Shown piece by piece: positions 7,446-16,222 of a stretch of DNA of 37,374 nucleotides (its first letter is position 1; every line of letters begins with the position of its first letter). The stretch is from NCBI RefSeq assembly GCF_014164505.1, contig NZ_JACJFI010000011.1, forward strand, positions 1 to 37,374. The letters run 5' to 3'. The DNA is from Shewanella sp. SG41-4 (GTDB taxonomy: Bacteria > Pseudomonadota > Gammaproteobacteria > Enterobacterales > Shewanellaceae). Made by a program: the position numbers and the translations under genes. Under the pieces are notes generated by a model. That model saw only the letters and a list, made by a program, of their open reading frames with translations, was not told the origin of the DNA and ran no database searches.

Positions 7446-8555
7446 ATGCTGAACAGTATTCGCCATAGTTATATGCGTATTCACGCCATTACCGCTAAAG
7501 AAGTTAAGCAGCTTATGCGCGATCGAATTACCTTTGCCATGGTGATAATGATCCCGCTGATCCAGCTATTGTTATTCGGCTATGCCATCAATACTGATGT
7601 GCGTGCAATACCGGTAGCAATTGTTGATCAAAGTGATTCAGCTGCAGGACGCTGGATAGTCGAAGCGGTAAAAGTCACCCAGGTAGTGGAAGTCACATCC
7701 TATCTCACGACAGCAGAGCAAGCACAGGCCGCTATTCGCCGTGGCCACATTAAAGCGGCATTAATTTTACCGCCTACTTTGAATGAAAAAATCGCACGCA
7801 ATGAACCGATTGGCCAATGGATAGTCGATGGTTCAGACACCATGATTGCAGGCGCGATAAAGCAACTGCGCAACCTATCGCTCAACGATATTGTACCGGA
7901 GCAAACTAGCAACCAATCTCGGTTTGAAGTCAGCTTATTTTATAATCCGGAGCAGCGATCCGCGGTGAATATTGTTCCAGGTTTAATCGCCGTCATTTTG
8001 ACCATGACCATGGTGCTGTTTACTTCATCAGCTATCGTTCGTGAGCGTGAACGTGGCAACCTTGAATTATTAATCACCACCCCAATAAAGCCAATAGAAC
8101 TGATGATTGGAAAAATATTGCCATACATCGTCATCGGCTTAGTGCAAATGACCATTATTTTAGGCTTAGGCAATATTATTTTTGCAGTGCCCATCAATGG
8201 CGCTATCAGTCATTTATTGTTGGGCACGTTACTGTTTATTACCGCGAGCCTGACATTAGGGTTAATCATATCTACTATTGCAAAAACACAGCTACAAGCC
8301 ATGCAAATGACCATTTTTGTATTATTACCGACCATATTACTCTCTGGATTTATCACCCCATTAGAAGCCATGCCGACAGCAGCAAAATGGATTGCAGAAG
8401 CACTGCCAGGAACCCATTTTATGCGGATGATCCGAGCTATTGTGCTTAAAGGGGCAACGTTAGGTGAGTTAATAAACGATGTGTTATGGCTGGTGGGTTT
8501 TACAGTCATTGGATTATGGATTGCAGCGATGCGATTCAGTAAACGATTAGATTAA
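7446..8555 (+). CDS. ABC-2 type exporter permease
   Basis: A 369-residue integral membrane subunit. It has an N-terminal transmembrane helix (about residues 28-47), a large extracytoplasmic domain to about residue 170, then five hydrophobic segments, the ABC-2 membrane topology of YbhS/YbhR. The conserved VRERERGNLELL motif precedes the third segment. Enteric ybhGFSR has two permeases; here only one is present, so the transporter is presumably a homodimer. It completes the adaptor-ATPase-permease operon. Cationic drugs or other hydrophobic compounds are possible substrates by family analogy only. An imperfect hairpin without a T run (8556-8581) follows the stop. Confidence 0.88.
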   Translation: MLNSIRHSYMRIHAITAKEVKQLMRDRITFAMVIMIPLIQLLLFGYAINTDVRAIPVAIVDQSDSAAGRWIVEAVKVTQVVEVTSYLTTAEQAQAAIRRGHIKAALILPPTLNEKIARNEPIGQWIVDGSDTMIAGAIKQLRNLSLNDIVPEQTSNQSRFEVSLFYNPEQRSAVNIVPGLIAVILTMTMVLFTSSAIVRERERGNLELLITTPIKPIELMIGKILPYIVIGLVQMTIILGLGNIIFAVPINGAISHLLLGTLLFITASLTLGLIISTIAKTQLQAMQMTIFVLLPTILLSGFITPLEAMPTAAKWIAEALPGTHFMRMIRAIVLKGATLGELINDVLWLVGFTVIGLWIAAMRFSKRLD

Positions 8556-8599
8556 CGCCTCTTGCATGACTCCAATAGGCGCTAGAAAAATGGGTCTAG

Positions 8600-8998
8600 T
8601 TATAAGCCACGGTCGATGACATATGCCTCGCCGTTACACTCTAAATACACAGCGCAAGACGGGTAATTAACTTTGCCACATTGTTTCAACACAATGGCAT
8701 TACCGCCTCGTTGAGTCACTTGTAATTTGAGTGACTTAGTCATTGAAGACAAACTTGGAAGATCATCTAACTTTTCAGGATCCGATGAATTTTCACAATA
8801 TGACGTGGTCACATCGCCAAGAAACTGTGCTTTGAACCTAGACATTTCTGCTGAGGTGTAGGTATCAACCCCTGCTATTGTGGCGTTACCTAGCGCAATT
8901 GTACCCGCATTGGTTCGCAGTGACAGGTTAGAGCAACCCGACACAAATACCATACTCAAGATGGCGGCGACAGATACAGTAAAAACAACGTGCTTCAT
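8600..8998 (-). CDS. rcsF: RcsF-like outer-membrane lipoprotein
   Basis: A 132-residue lipoprotein with lipobox VSGC (Cys22). After it come four more cysteines, Cys68, Cys107, Cys115 and Cys121, spaced as in the two disulfides of enteric RcsF. Local sequence also fits: LGDVTTSYCE resembles the RcsF segment around its first cysteine and GGNAIVLKQC resembles the ANAVLLHSC strand, with total length near the 134 residues of the E. coli protein. RcsF senses envelope damage and signals to the Rcs phosphorelay. Its extended Pro-rich N-terminal linker is missing here, and no Rcs kinase genes are in the window, so the role may differ. AAGGA six bases before the ATG supports the start. Confidence 0.65.
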   Translation of the reverse strand: MKHVVFTVSVAAILSMVFVSGCSNLSLRTNAGTIALGNATIAGVDTYTSAEMSRFKAQFLGDVTTSYCENSSDPEKLDDLPSLSSMTKSLKLQVTQRGGNAIVLKQCGKVNYPSCAVYLECNGEAYVIDRGL

Positions 8999-9011
8999 AA
9001 AAAATCCTTTT

Positions 9012-9047
9012 AAAAACGCATGTTTATCAATGTACTGATAAACATGC
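9012..9047 (-). terminator. Hairpin terminator upstream of the rcsF-like gene
   Basis: A perfect 12-bp stem GCATGTTTATCA/TGATAAACATGC (9018-9029 and 9036-9047) with a 6-base loop. On the minus strand it is followed by GTTTTTA. It may end the leftward AGCS transcript or act in the leader of the rcsF-like gene, whose ribosome site starts a few bases further on. Confidence 0.6.
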
Positions 9048-9130
9048 TTAGCTATTATTATTGTTGAATTATATTGCTCGGTGCCATTATCCGGCGATTG
9101 CTGAATGATTTAGCCAAGCGATTAAGCCAA

Positions 9131-9156
9131 ACAAATTATCCGAACAAATTATCCGA
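9131..9156. repeat. Two tandem 13-bp repeats
   Basis: ACAAATTATCCGA occurs twice head to tail (9131-9143 and 9144-9156) just beyond the stop codon of the AGCS gene. It is non-coding; function unknown. Confidence 0.8.
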
Positions 9157-9183
9157 ACAATGCACCTGCACGATTTACTCACA

Positions 9184-10548
9184 CTATGCTTTGGCTTTTA
9201 GTGCGCGTTGCTTGATAAAGTATTCACGGGTTAAGCCAAATACCACTGGGCTTAATAGCACTAACGCAATTAAGTTTGGAATCGCCATCATCGCATTCAA
9301 CGTGTCGGCTAATAACCAAATAAACTCAAGCGAGCTTACTGCACCCAAAGGCACAACCAAGGTCCAGATTAGACGGAATGGTTTTACGGCTTTATCGCCT
9401 AATAAGTATTGAACACATTTTTCACTGTAAAAACTCCACCCTAAAATAGTGGTAAAAGCAAACACAGCCAATGCGATGGCTACGATATAATTACCCATGG
9501 GCAGTGCATGTGAAAACGCAAGAGAGGTTAATGCTGCGCCATTTTCGCCAGATGTCCACGCACCAGAAACCACAATCGCCAAGCCCGTTATTGAACATAC
9601 AATGAGCGTGTCAATGAACGTACCTAACATGGCCACTAAACCTTGCTTCACTGGGTTATTCGTTTGCGCCGCCGCATGGGCAATTGGCGCACTTCCTAAC
9701 CCTGCTTCATTCGAAAACACCCCACGTGCCACACCAAAACGAATCGCAGCCCATACCGCCGCACCCGCAAAACCACCTTGGGCCGCTACTGGGTTAAAGG
9801 CACTTTCAATAATCAACATAAAAGCAGCAGGCACTTCGTCTGCATATACAACCAATACAGCTAAACCAGCGGTAATATAAAATACCGTCATCAATGGCAC
9901 TAACTTACCAGCTACTTCAGCAATACGCTTAATACCGCCCATGAGTACCGCACCCACCAGCACCATTAACACCACACCTGTAACCCAACTCGGTACACCA
10001 AAGTTACTGCTCATCGCATCAGCAACTGAGTTAGCTTGTACGGTATTACCAATACCAAAACCAGCAATGGAGCCAAACAGAGCAAATGCAGTACCTAACC
10101 AAGCCCATTTGCTGCCTAAACCATTCTTGATGTAATACATCGGGCCACCAACATGGTTACCGTTAGCATCTGTCTCACGGTATTTTACCGCCAGAACGGC
10201 TTCCGAAAACTTCGTCGCCATGCCAACCAGCGCGGTACACCACATCCAAAATAATGCCCCTGGCCCACCAATAAAAATCGCCGTAGCCACACCAGCAATG
10301 TTACCCGTACCAATGGTGGCCGATAATGAAGTCATGAGGGCATTAAATGGACTGACATCACCTTTTTCACTTTCATCAGTAACCTGACGACCCGACCATA
10401 ATAATTTAAAGCCTCGATTTAGCTTTAAAATAGGCATGAATTTTAAGCCTATCGACAGAAAAAGCCCGACTCCTAAAATCAAAATCAGCATGGGAACGCC
10501 CCATACTATGCTGTTGATCATACTAATAAATTGCGTGACTGCTTCCAT
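9184..10548 (-). CDS. Alanine/glycine:cation symporter (AGCS family)
   Basis: A 454-residue inner-membrane transporter of the AGCS family (AlsT/DagA/AgcS), which takes up alanine or glycine with sodium or protons. Family signatures are clear: SATIGTGNIAGVATAI near residues 75-90, GGPMYYIKNGLG near 134-145, and FSNEAGLGSAPIAHAAA, with about ten hydrophobic segments throughout. The length is usual for the family. GAGG eight bases before the ATG supports the start. The 200-base leader shows no glycine riboswitch that I can recognise. It stands alone, leftward. Confidence 0.92.
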   Translation of the reverse strand: MEAVTQFISMINSIVWGVPMLILILGVGLFLSIGLKFMPILKLNRGFKLLWSGRQVTDESEKGDVSPFNALMTSLSATIGTGNIAGVATAIFIGGPGALFWMWCTALVGMATKFSEAVLAVKYRETDANGNHVGGPMYYIKNGLGSKWAWLGTAFALFGSIAGFGIGNTVQANSVADAMSSNFGVPSWVTGVVLMVLVGAVLMGGIKRIAEVAGKLVPLMTVFYITAGLAVLVVYADEVPAAFMLIIESAFNPVAAQGGFAGAAVWAAIRFGVARGVFSNEAGLGSAPIAHAAAQTNNPVKQGLVAMLGTFIDTLIVCSITGLAIVVSGAWTSGENGAALTSLAFSHALPMGNYIVAIALAVFAFTTILGWSFYSEKCVQYLLGDKAVKPFRLIWTLVVPLGAVSSLEFIWLLADTLNAMMAIPNLIALVLLSPVVFGLTREYFIKQRALKAKA

Positions 10549-10750
10549 GTAAAAAACCTCATAATGAGTAATGACTTATGTCGAAATTATAATTATTAGA
10601 TATTTGGTTATTTTTATTATGGTTACAATGGCCCAACTCCACTGCAACGATTGTATTTTTTAGATTACCCCGATTAACTAAACCATGGCAACCTACTGCA
10701 TGACCTCATGAATCATCTTCAAGATTATTCACCACCCCGACACAGACTAA

Positions 10751-11284
10751 TTACTTTTCCAGTACCACTTTCAATATATCTAAACCTTGCTGTAAATCTG
10801 CACCAATCATGGCCTCAAAATCGATAAACAAAAACATTAAGTTAGTTGGATAAGCAAAATGACCACTAAAACCCCAATCAACTTTAGTTTGATTAGCATT
10901 AACGGCTGCAGTACTCATATAGGCAGGCTCAGTCGCTTCAAAGGGTGAGATAAACCGTAATTCAAAGTCGATACGTTTACCTTCATCTATGGCAATAATT
11001 TCTTGCTCGCCAACACCTACATCAGGGTTTTCACTGGCCCAAGCAGACACAAAGCCCACTGTCGCGTCGGTACCACGGTAGGTTTTCACCATATCGGGAT
11101 CCATTTGCGCCCACTTACTAAAGTTATCCTGATTTTTTAGATGTTTAACATAATCAAAAACCTCGGAGACCGGTTTGTCTATGGTGATAGTGCGAGTGAC
11201 TGAATAGTCTTTTTGAACAAATAGGGCGACAACAAAAGGGATCGCAATAATAGTCGCGACAACAACGAGAATTTTTCTAAGCAT
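10751..11284 (-). CDS. SRPBCC-family protein with N-terminal membrane anchor
   Basis: A 177-residue protein with one N-terminal hydrophobic segment (about residues 5-24, either an uncleaved anchor or a signal) followed by a START/SRPBCC-like fold: VTRTITIDKPVSEVFDYVKHL, an acidic middle and a C-terminal amphipathic helix ending LDILKVVLEK. SRPBCC proteins bind hydrophobic ligands in a deep cavity; no catalytic residue can be assigned. An upstream TTG would add five residues, but the ATG at 11284 is nine bases after GAGG, so I start there. The neighbours do not reveal a ligand. Confidence 0.7.
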   Translation of the reverse strand: MLRKILVVVATIIAIPFVVALFVQKDYSVTRTITIDKPVSEVFDYVKHLKNQDNFSKWAQMDPDMVKTYRGTDATVGFVSAWASENPDVGVGEQEIIAIDEGKRIDFELRFISPFEATEPAYMSTAAVNANQTKVDWGFSGHFAYPTNLMFLFIDFEAMIGADLQQGLDILKVVLEK

Positions 11285-11513
11285 TATTATTATCCTCAAG
11301 TATACATAGAGTTATATGTCCGTCTTTAAGGCTTAATTGCCAAAAAGTAATCTCCTCAGTATACCGACTAACAGCTGGCTAACAATAAAAAATTAACATT
11401 GAATTAACAGTATTATCTCATTAAACATACAGCTAACGTTGCGCCAACAGCGAGTGCTAGAAATGCGCGAGCATGAGTAGAGGCCTATTATAAATAACAA
11501 AAACTAGCCTACG

Positions 11514-11879
11514 TTATATCCACAGATCATTTAACGCCGTTCGATCCCTATCTGTCTCACCCGTATTAACTACACCTCGAGGTTCGATAATCATGATTTT
11601 ACATTCTTCATTCGCCATTGGCTTATGCTCAACACCTTTAGGAATAACAAACATTTCCCCTGCCTGAAGTGTGATGTTCTGATCGCGAAAAGCAATCTGC
11701 AACGTTCCCTCCATTACAATAAACACTTCGTCAGTATCGGCATGTTGATGCCAAACAAACTCACCCTCGACCTTAACCAATTTAAATTGATAGTCATTCA
11801 TTTCCGCAATCACACGAGGAGACCAATGCTGATTGAACAAAGAAAACTTGTCATTGAAATTAATCACTTTCGTTTGCAT
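11514..11879 (-). CDS. Cupin-domain protein
   Basis: A 121-residue single-domain cupin. Cupin motif 1 is visible as WHQHADTDEVFIVMEG (two His and a Glu as metal ligands) and motif 2 as GEMFVIPKGVEHKP, with the last His. Such small cupins bind a divalent metal; the ligand or reaction is not predictable from the sequence. AGGGA precedes the ATG. It lies 36 bases downstream of the CWC protein gene and may be co-transcribed with it. Confidence 0.85.
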   Translation of the reverse strand: MQTKVINFNDKFSLFNQHWSPRVIAEMNDYQFKLVKVEGEFVWHQHADTDEVFIVMEGTLQIAFRDQNITLQAGEMFVIPKGVEHKPMANEECKIMIIEPRGVVNTGETDRDRTALNDLWI

Positions 11880-11915
11880 AGAAACGTCCCTAATAAATGG
11901 TCATTATGGTTATGG

Positions 11916-12200
11916 TTATGATTTGAGTTTTGATTCTGATTTTGGTTCTGGTGAATAAGTTTCGACGGGATCGATATTAAATTGTTGCGCCAATTTAGAC
12001 ATACATGACTGACAAACACATTGGTCATTCGGCAAATCAACCAAAGCAGATGCCGCTTTGTATTGTGCAATGACCGATGGCATATCTAACGCTTGCTCAG
12101 CACACCAGCATGCATCAATGGCTAATCCTTGCTCCATCGCACAACCGTTAGCTTGCTGGCAAAGTGGGCACGATTGTGCTGCTGAAGTAAATAATGTCAT
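11916..12200 (-). CDS. Cysteine-rich CWC family protein
   Basis: A 94-residue soluble protein with nine cysteines, arranged CPLCQQANGC, then CWC and CVCQSC. This is the pattern of the Cys_rich_CWC family (PF14375), thought to bind zinc or another metal. The C-terminal tail is low-complexity and charged (PEPKSESKLKS). There is no signal peptide. The gene starts near AGG seven bases upstream and probably forms a small operon with the cupin gene. The molecular role of the family is not known. Confidence 0.75.
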   Translation of the reverse strand: MTLFTSAAQSCPLCQQANGCAMEQGLAIDACWCAEQALDMPSVIAQYKAASALVDLPNDQCVCQSCMSKLAQQFNIDPVETYSPEPKSESKLKS

Positions 12201-12310
12201 TGCCTAACCTATATGGTGATAATGATAAATGAATATACTGACATTTATCATTATGCTCAATGAGCGCTATGCGCGTTACATTTCTGAAAATGCATTAACA
12301 ACCAATAAAA

Positions 12311-12340
12311 ATACCCACTAAGCGTTAACTTAATGGGTAT
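12311..12340 (-). terminator. Terminator of the tsdBA-like operon
   Basis: Stem ATACCCA/TGGGTAT (12311-12317 and 12334-12340), extended inward by TAAG/CTTA after one mismatch. On the minus strand it is followed by TTTTATT. It lies about 40 bases beyond the stop of the tsdA-like gene. Confidence 0.75.
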
Positions 12341-12379
12341 AACAAACAAAATTTAATGGTGAATACAGAGTAAATATGA

Positions 12380-13498
12380 TTACTTCAGATTATTATTAAG
12401 CGGGAAAACCGGATACGAAGCGGTTCCCAAAACAGGCTTACCGGCAACGGATTGGCCATAATATCCTTGGTGTTGATGGTAGGTTGCTTGAGTCTTACTT
12501 ACATCACCGTTAAAGCGAGGATCTTGTGGGCGATCATACGAATTTAGGTAAGCAGCCACATCCCAAGCTTGCTGAACCGTTAATTGCACACTTTTGCCCA
12601 ACGGCATATTTTCATAAATAAAGTCAGCTGCGGTATTTACCCTATGCATACCTGCGCCCCAATTATAGCTTTGAGCTCCCCACAATGGCGGCAATGCAGT
12701 AACACCAGCAATCACTTGCCCTTGGCCATCTTCACCATGACATACTTGGCAATGTGCTTGATAAACTGCCTGACCACGTTCAGGAGAATAGGCCAATTCA
12801 GGCTGAGCTGTTTTCGGATAACCGCGTCCAGGAAGCTGGCTTAATGCTGCTGTATCCAAATGTTTAGCAATAGCTGCTGGTATTGGGAAATCATCCCGTT
12901 TACCACCTTTAACTAACTCCGCATCAGACAATTCAGGCACTGGGCCTGCAATCTTGTATTGATCCATTAATCCGCTCATACCTAACCAATAAGAGTACGC
13001 CGATATTGCCACTAGCTCAGGAGAGTTTTCCGCCGGAGCTTTGCCGTTCATCGAATAGGTAAAACAACCTTGAATGCGCTCTTGAAAAGAGTTTACTTTA
13101 TCGTTTTTCTTGCGATAAGCAGGGTAAGCAAAATATGCAGCCCATAACGGCGACGAATTAGCTTGCCGTCCTGAATTCATATGGCAGTTAACACAATTGA
13201 GCTCATTGCCAACGTACTTATCGCGCAGCTGTTGGGTGTTAACAAATAATTGATAACCTAAACGAACCTTGTCACCAAAATCCCCCTCGGGAATAGCCGT
13301 TAATGGCGCAGGCTGAAGATAAACGGCGTCAGCTTTTTTCTCCAGCGCAGGTAATGCAGCTTGGCGATCGGGTAGTGTCGTCGAAGACTCAGACGATTTT
13401 ACTGCAGTTGGCTTCGCCGGAACTTCAGTCAATAATTCATCGGCCTGTAAAGGCAAGCTAAACAGAGCGCCAATGGTCAATAGCGATAATAATTTCAT
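12380..13498 (-). CDS. tsdA: TsdA-like diheme thiosulfate dehydrogenase / tetrathionate reductase
   Basis: A 372-residue periplasmic diheme cytochrome c with a signal peptide (MKLLSLLTIGALFSLPLQA). Heme 1 is CVNCH at residues 102-106 and heme 2 CQVCH at 250-254. The sequence after heme 1, MNSGRQANSSPLWAAY and later ERIQGCFTYSMNG with Cys145, is characteristic of TsdA, where a cysteine in this position is the unusual axial ligand of the active-site heme. TsdA joins two thiosulfates into tetrathionate or runs in reverse. Met residues in the ENMPLGK region could ligate heme 2. ATG codons occur at 13504 and 13498; TAAGGAC overlaps too closely with the first, so I prefer the second. It follows the tsdB-like gene by 10 bases. 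Confidence 0.8.
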   Translation of the reverse strand: MKLLSLLTIGALFSLPLQADELLTEVPAKPTAVKSSESSTTLPDRQAALPALEKKADAVYLQPAPLTAIPEGDFGDKVRLGYQLFVNTQQLRDKYVGNELNCVNCHMNSGRQANSSPLWAAYFAYPAYRKKNDKVNSFQERIQGCFTYSMNGKAPAENSPELVAISAYSYWLGMSGLMDQYKIAGPVPELSDAELVKGGKRDDFPIPAAIAKHLDTAALSQLPGRGYPKTAQPELAYSPERGQAVYQAHCQVCHGEDGQGQVIAGVTALPPLWGAQSYNWGAGMHRVNTAADFIYENMPLGKSVQLTVQQAWDVAAYLNSYDRPQDPRFNGDVSKTQATYHQHQGYYGQSVAGKPVLGTASYPVFPLNNNLK

Positions 13499-13508
13499 AG
13501 CCATGTCC

Positions 13509-14147
13509 TTATTTTATATTGGCAAAAAACTGAGATAACCCATCGATTTCGGCAGCCGTTAATTTCAGCGCAATATTGCCCATCATATTATCAGCATCAC
13601 CTGTACGAGAGCCGTCTTGCCAGGCTAACAATTGGGTTTTAAGGTAACTGGCTTGCTGCCCCGCTAAACGAGGAAACTGCCCGCCCCCCACTCCAGACGG
13701 ACCATGACAACTCACACAAGCTGGAATGGTTCGCGACCAATCACCTTGAAAGGCTAATGTTTCGGAGGGATCGCTAATGCCAACCTTGTCACCACGAAAT
13801 TGTAGAGTAATGTCAGCAACCGGTTGCTGACTAAAATATTGCGCCACTACAGCAATATTATCTCCCTGCACTGTTGCAGCCATTGCTAACATGGTTGGGT
13901 TTTGACGTTTACCTGCATGAAATAACGCAAGTTGATTGCTGATGTAGTCGGCAGATAAGCCTGCTAAACGAGGGCCAATAATGTCGATACCTTGACCTTG
14001 TGCACCGTGGCAAGAAGTACACAGTTGAGCCGCGGCTGGAACCGCCAGTTGTGGGGAAGTTGTTTCTGCAGCTTCTGCTGTCATAACAGTCAACATCGTT
14101 ATGCCAGCCAATGCAGCGAGCTTGTAAAAGGATGTTTTCATCATCAC
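13509..14147 (-). CDS. tsdB: TsdB-like diheme cytochrome c (c4 type)
   Basis: A 212-residue periplasmic protein with a signal peptide ending at AEA and two similar cytochrome c domains, CTSCH at residues 43-47 and CVSCH at 144-148, each followed by GAQGQG or GPSGVGG and a GPRLAG/FPRLAG segment. This is the cytochrome c4-like architecture of TsdB, which takes electrons from TsdA and passes them to the respiratory chain. Its position directly upstream of tsdA supports that role. AGAGG precedes a cluster of ATG codons, so the exact start is uncertain by one or two residues. Without the neighbour it would be called simply cytochrome c4. Confidence 0.78.
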   Translation of the reverse strand: MMMKTSFYKLAALAGITMLTVMTAEAAETTSPQLAVPAAAQLCTSCHGAQGQGIDIIGPRLAGLSADYISNQLALFHAGKRQNPTMLAMAATVQGDNIAVVAQYFSQQPVADITLQFRGDKVGISDPSETLAFQGDWSRTIPACVSCHGPSGVGGGQFPRLAGQQASYLKTQLLAWQDGSRTGDADNMMGNIALKLTAAEIDGLSQFFANIK

Positions 14148-14240
14148 ACCTCTTTAGTCATTCGTGATTGGTTATTGTCATACCACCATAGGCTAAATAT
14201 ATTAAGAAAAGAATACGGCAAACGTCGAATATTTAAACAA

Positions 14241-14272
14241 AAACCCCGTTAATGGTTTCATTAACGGGGTTT
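14241..14272 (-). terminator. Terminator after metF
   Basis: A 14-bp perfect stem AAACCCCGTTAATG/CATTAACGGGGTTT (14241-14254 and 14259-14272) with a GTTT loop, flanked by A and T runs on both sides, so it can work in both directions. It follows metF by 26 bases. Confidence 0.92.
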
Positions 14273-14298
14273 TTGAATTGAGTAAACTTTACACTGTA

Positions 14299-15210
<912 letters not shown>

Positions 15211-15261
15211 TTAGGAGTCTATACCAATCAGCTAACATGATTTATTTAACCTAAACCATTT

Positions 15262-15315
15262 AGCCGTTTGGACGTCTATATGTCCATATACTAGTTTAAC
15301 TGCATACTAAGTCAA
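15262..15315 (-). promoter_or_regulatory. metF promoter with MetJ operator
   Basis: On the minus strand a -35 TTGACT (15310-15315) and -10 TAGTAT (15288-15293) are 16 bases apart. Immediately downstream, over the likely start point, lie tandem 8-bp met boxes: AGCCGTTT (15262-15269, 6 of 8 to AGACGTCT), GGACGTCT (15270-15277, 7 of 8) and ATATGTCC (15278-15285, 5 of 8). MetJ dimers bind such arrays cooperatively with S-adenosylmethionine. Confidence 0.8.
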
Positions 15316-15730
15316 GCTAAAAAACCACCAATTAACTAATTTGTAGCAATCGCATTAACGCTAGGCCTAAATAATAGGTTATAGAAAACTGCTTGAATCA
15401 GTTTTTTGTTCAACTGCCTGCAGGCTTTTTGTTCATCAGCCTGCAGAAAGTGTCATTTGATAATGTTCAAATCGTTTTGATCAAAAGTGTCAGCACTCGG
15501 GCTCTAAACAAGATTATGAGGAATGAGTGCAAAAATAGGGGGTGATATTCAGTAGATGTAATGACTCCTCCCCCCCCAAATTATCAAGTTGCATAATGTT
15601 TAGTTTTATTAGCAATTGCTTTTATTTGCGAACTGGATCGACTTTTATAAAACCTAACTGCCTAAATCAGGTTTATTGTGCTAAATTTAGAACTCACCGT
15701 TCTAGATTTTTTATCTTTTGAGAGGCAACC
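15316..15730. other. Repeat- and palindrome-rich intergenic region before the DUF1097 gene
   Basis: No gene is visible. In order there is a hairpin AAAACTG/CAGTTTT followed by T residues (15385-15407), two direct repeats of a 21-base block containing GCCTGCAG (15403-15423 and 15426-15446), an FNR-like site (15457-15470), a 12-base palindrome TTTTGATCAAAA (15475-15486) between two copies of AAAGTGTCA (15447-15455 and 15484-15492), and a run of eight C near 15570-15577. It is the probable control region of the DUF1097 gene. Confidence 0.6.
15457..15470 (+). promoter_or_regulatory. Possible FNR/EtrA binding site
   Basis: TTGATAATGTTCAA matches the FNR consensus TTGATNNNNATCAA at 9 of 10 positions. 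It lies 260 bases upstream of the DUF1097 gene, which makes direct control possible but not certain. Confidence 0.4.
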
Positions 15731-16222
15731 ATGGCGCATCGTTGGCAAATTGCAATTTCTGCTGGTTTATTAGCTGCTGTTTGGGCTGGTCTAGCTGATG
15801 TATTCCATCTTGTGACATGGGTCGGCTTTCTGGGCTGCAGTACCTTTTTTGCTCAAACTGATATGAGCGCTAAGGGCATGATGATAGCGATGATGACCAA
15901 TCTTTCCGGTGTATTCTGGGGCTGGTTAATTATTGCAGGCAGCGACGTATTTGGTTCGCCCATGATCAGCTATGCACTAACAGGCATTGTCACCGCATTT
16001 ATGTGCTTACAAGCCAGTAATAAAAACTTCGCCTTTATTCCCGGCACCTTTATCGGTTGTTGTATCACATTTGCGTTAAATGCAGATCTAGCCGCTATCA
16101 TTCCGCCACTTATTATCGGCGCCGCACTCGGTTACAGCATGAGCCTACTCACAGGCCTCTTAATAACGCTAACGGATAAAACCACTGAATCATTAAAAGA
16201 TGACGCGGTAGAAGAAGCCTAA
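15731..16222 (+). CDS. ycdZ: DUF1097 inner-membrane protein (YcdZ-like)
   Basis: A 163-residue hydrophobic protein with about five membrane segments. It matches the DUF1097/YcdZ family along its length: VTWVGFLGCSTFFA, LSGVFWGWLIIAGS, ALTGIVTAFMCLQAS, and FIPGTFIGCCITFA are the family blocks, with a charged cytoplasmic tail (TTESLKDDAVEEA). The function of YcdZ is not established; transport has been suggested. GAGAGG five bases before the ATG supports the start. It is monocistronic, with a long, repeat-rich leader that holds a possible FNR site. No sure terminator is seen; a weak hairpin TTTAGCT/AGCTAAA (16277-16298) follows. Confidence 0.85.
   Translation: MAHRWQIAISAGLLAAVWAGLADVFHLVTWVGFLGCSTFFAQTDMSAKGMMIAMMTNLSGVFWGWLIIAGSDVFGSPMISYALTGIVTAFMCLQASNKNFAFIPGTFIGCCITFALNADLAAIIPPLIIGAALGYSMSLLTGLLITLTDKTTESLKDDAVEEA

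Noticed and set aside
8556-8581. Hairpin after the ABC permease gene as an intrinsic terminator
   Set aside because: The stem CGCCT-TTG/CAA-AGGCG is imperfect and has no T run on either strand.
9497-9880. Rightward 127-codon open frame inside the AGCS gene
   Set aside because: Antisense to a strongly conserved symporter region with no start signal; a shadow.
10549-10750. Possible glycine riboswitch upstream of the AGCS symporter
   Set aside because: The leader shows no recognisable glycine aptamer core or tandem arrangement; nothing beyond AT-rich sequence was seen.
11895-11955. Low-complexity TGGTTATGG/TTCTGATT-like repeats as a CRISPR or satellite array
   Set aside because: The units are short and imperfect, and most of the stretch encodes the Ser/Glu/Lys-rich tail of the CWC protein; no spacer structure.
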